DNA from: Larimichthys crocea
Lineage: Eukaryota; Chordata; Actinopteri; Sciaenidae
NCBI RefSeq assembly: GCF_000972845.2
Contig: NC_040013.1
Location: 7,342,061 to 7,406,060 of the forward strand
DNA length: 64,000 bases
Reading direction: 5' to 3'
The notes below the pieces were generated by a model, which was not told where the DNA came from, searched no databases, and saw only the letters and a program-made list of their open reading frames with translations. Shown in pieces: positions 62,801-64,000 of the stretch. The position numbers and the translations under genes are program-made. Position 1 is the first letter of the stretch, and each line of letters starts with the position of its first letter.

Positions 62801-64000
62801 GCTCCTAATCAGCGAGATTCCTTGCTTTACGACTGTTGTATAAATCAAACTGTAAATTTCCAGCTAACTAATCATACTCTCTTGAGTAGCAATGTAAACA
62901 TATGTCAATCTACATATAACAATGAGTTTATTACAGGGAAATACAAAGATGTTCTTTAAGAAAATGGTGGAATTTGTGAGAGCCCTGTTACATTGTGTTC
63001 ACAAAAATCAACATTTAAACTGAGTGTGTGCACTGTGTGTGTAAGTGATATTGGGAATACAAGATTATGTGGTGACAAAATAAGTGCACCAAAAGAGTAC
63101 AATGAGTAAATGTACAAATCAGACACAATGGTCTCTTTTCTGGGCAAAAGATTAAATGTAATTGTGGAAGATTATTTAGGAAATGGCTATAATCATGATA
63201 TTTATTCAGGATATGGTGGCATTGGGGTGAAGTGCAGTTGGAAATAATGATAATGAAGATATATGTCACAGAATCAGGGAATAATGTGAACTATCCTTTA
63301 GTACATTGTTTTTCTAGGTCAAGTTGGGATTCAAATGTGGGTCTTGGGAAAATTAAATATGCCCCCAAATTCTTCTGCAGAATTTGGTGTTTATATTATG
63401 CTGCCAGAAACTCTCTAAAGTATGATTTGATTTAACACTGTAGGCTAGTAGCTTAGTACTCTTTAAACAGGTTAACAAACTATTATAAAAGTTGGTATGA
63501 CAATCCACAATTTATTTTTGGCTTGCAAGAAAAATAATCCGAACAGCATGGATCCTATTTGAAGGTTGTTAAAGAACCGCTGCCGTTAAACAAGGTTGAT
63601 AATAGGGTTGCTCTATGAAACATTACATGCTAACCATGCTGTAGTCTGCTCCTTGTATCAGATTGCAGGAATGTGGAAACTTACCTCTAATTTCCAGGGG
63701 TTGAACTTGCATTGACACAATGTGAAGCTGACTTTAAGTGAATTGCAAACATATACATACATATCTCATGTTTGCATTTGGGAAAAAAACCCTACTTAAA
63801 GTAAAGTTCATGTTACACGTGTTTGAGCAGTTTTTCGGTGCTTTTGTAAGAAACCTTCGGTTGACCTCTTTTAAAGTTGTAATAGCCATTATATAGATTG
63901 TGTGTGTGTTTTTCTCACAGCACATAAATAGACGACATACAGCTCAATAGGGTCAAGTGAACTAATTGTAGACCAGCAGAGTCCTTCATTCAAGGAGCGA
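56827..64000. other. repeat-poor non-coding stretch to window end
   Basis: About 7.2 kb with no recognised repeat and no supportable gene. Frames of up to 113 codons (around 60586-60927) overlap one another in two phases and have no domain. A short ctaaccctaacccc near 59071 is too short to be telomeric. TG-rich words occur near 62038-62056 and 63899-63910. The parts 61640-61990 and 62260-62580 are moderately GC-rich and unique-looking; a regulatory role is possible but unsupported. Confidence 0.5.

Noticed and set aside
1..64000. CRISPR arrays, bacterial operons, phage or integron structures
   Set aside because: There are no spaced identical repeats, no gene-dense frames and no ribosome-binding-site pattern; the repeats and microsatellites indicate a vertebrate nuclear genome.

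Overview
The window looks like nuclear DNA of a teleost fish, probably a percomorph. The base composition is AT-leaning, microsatellites and long homopolymer runs are scattered through it, and there are no dense open reading frames. Several stretches match, from my memory of teleost genomes, interspersed repeats that are common in spiny-rayed fishes. I could not run a database search, so family assignments rest on recognised consensus phrases and on structural hallmarks visible here: terminal inverted repeats, a target-site duplication, and tRNA-like A and B boxes.

I find no protein-coding gene, rRNA, functional tRNA or recognisable microRNA. The longest open frames are about 110-140 codons. 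Several of these begin only at GTG or TTG rather than ATG, none shows a domain I know, and some lie inside repeats. The window is therefore intergenic or the inside of very large introns. A few acceptor-like sites are followed by short open stretches and are listed only as things to check.

Layout. 1-2.3 kb: unique DNA plus one decayed interspersed repeat, flanked by two identical 31-bp words. 2.9 kb: a TA-rich microsatellite. 3-16.9 kb: mostly unique DNA with a perfect 41-bp tandem duplication at 9.66 kb, a CRE-like double palindrome at 12.46 kb and a TG microsatellite at 15.2 kb. 16.9-33 kb: scattered decayed repeats (16.9, 19.1, 23.9 and 25.7 kb) in otherwise unique DNA. 33.2-33.9 kb: a short cluster of repeats including a tRNA-derived SINE. 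33.9-45.6 kb: a long stretch almost free of repeats I recognise, with a TTC microsatellite. 45.6-56.8 kb: a repeat-rich block with three SINEs, five copies of one foldback-type family (here called family F) and a clean hAT-type element with a perfect 8-bp target duplication inserted into one of those copies. 56.8-64 kb: unique DNA in which I recognise nothing.

No genes work together here. If the window has a function it is most likely cis-regulatory: the repeat-poor stretches with clustered homeodomain, SOX, FOX and CRE-like words are candidates, but conservation cannot be judged from one sequence. I did not find an undescribed biological system. The best supported observations are about transposable-element history: nested insertion, modular SINEs and local duplications.
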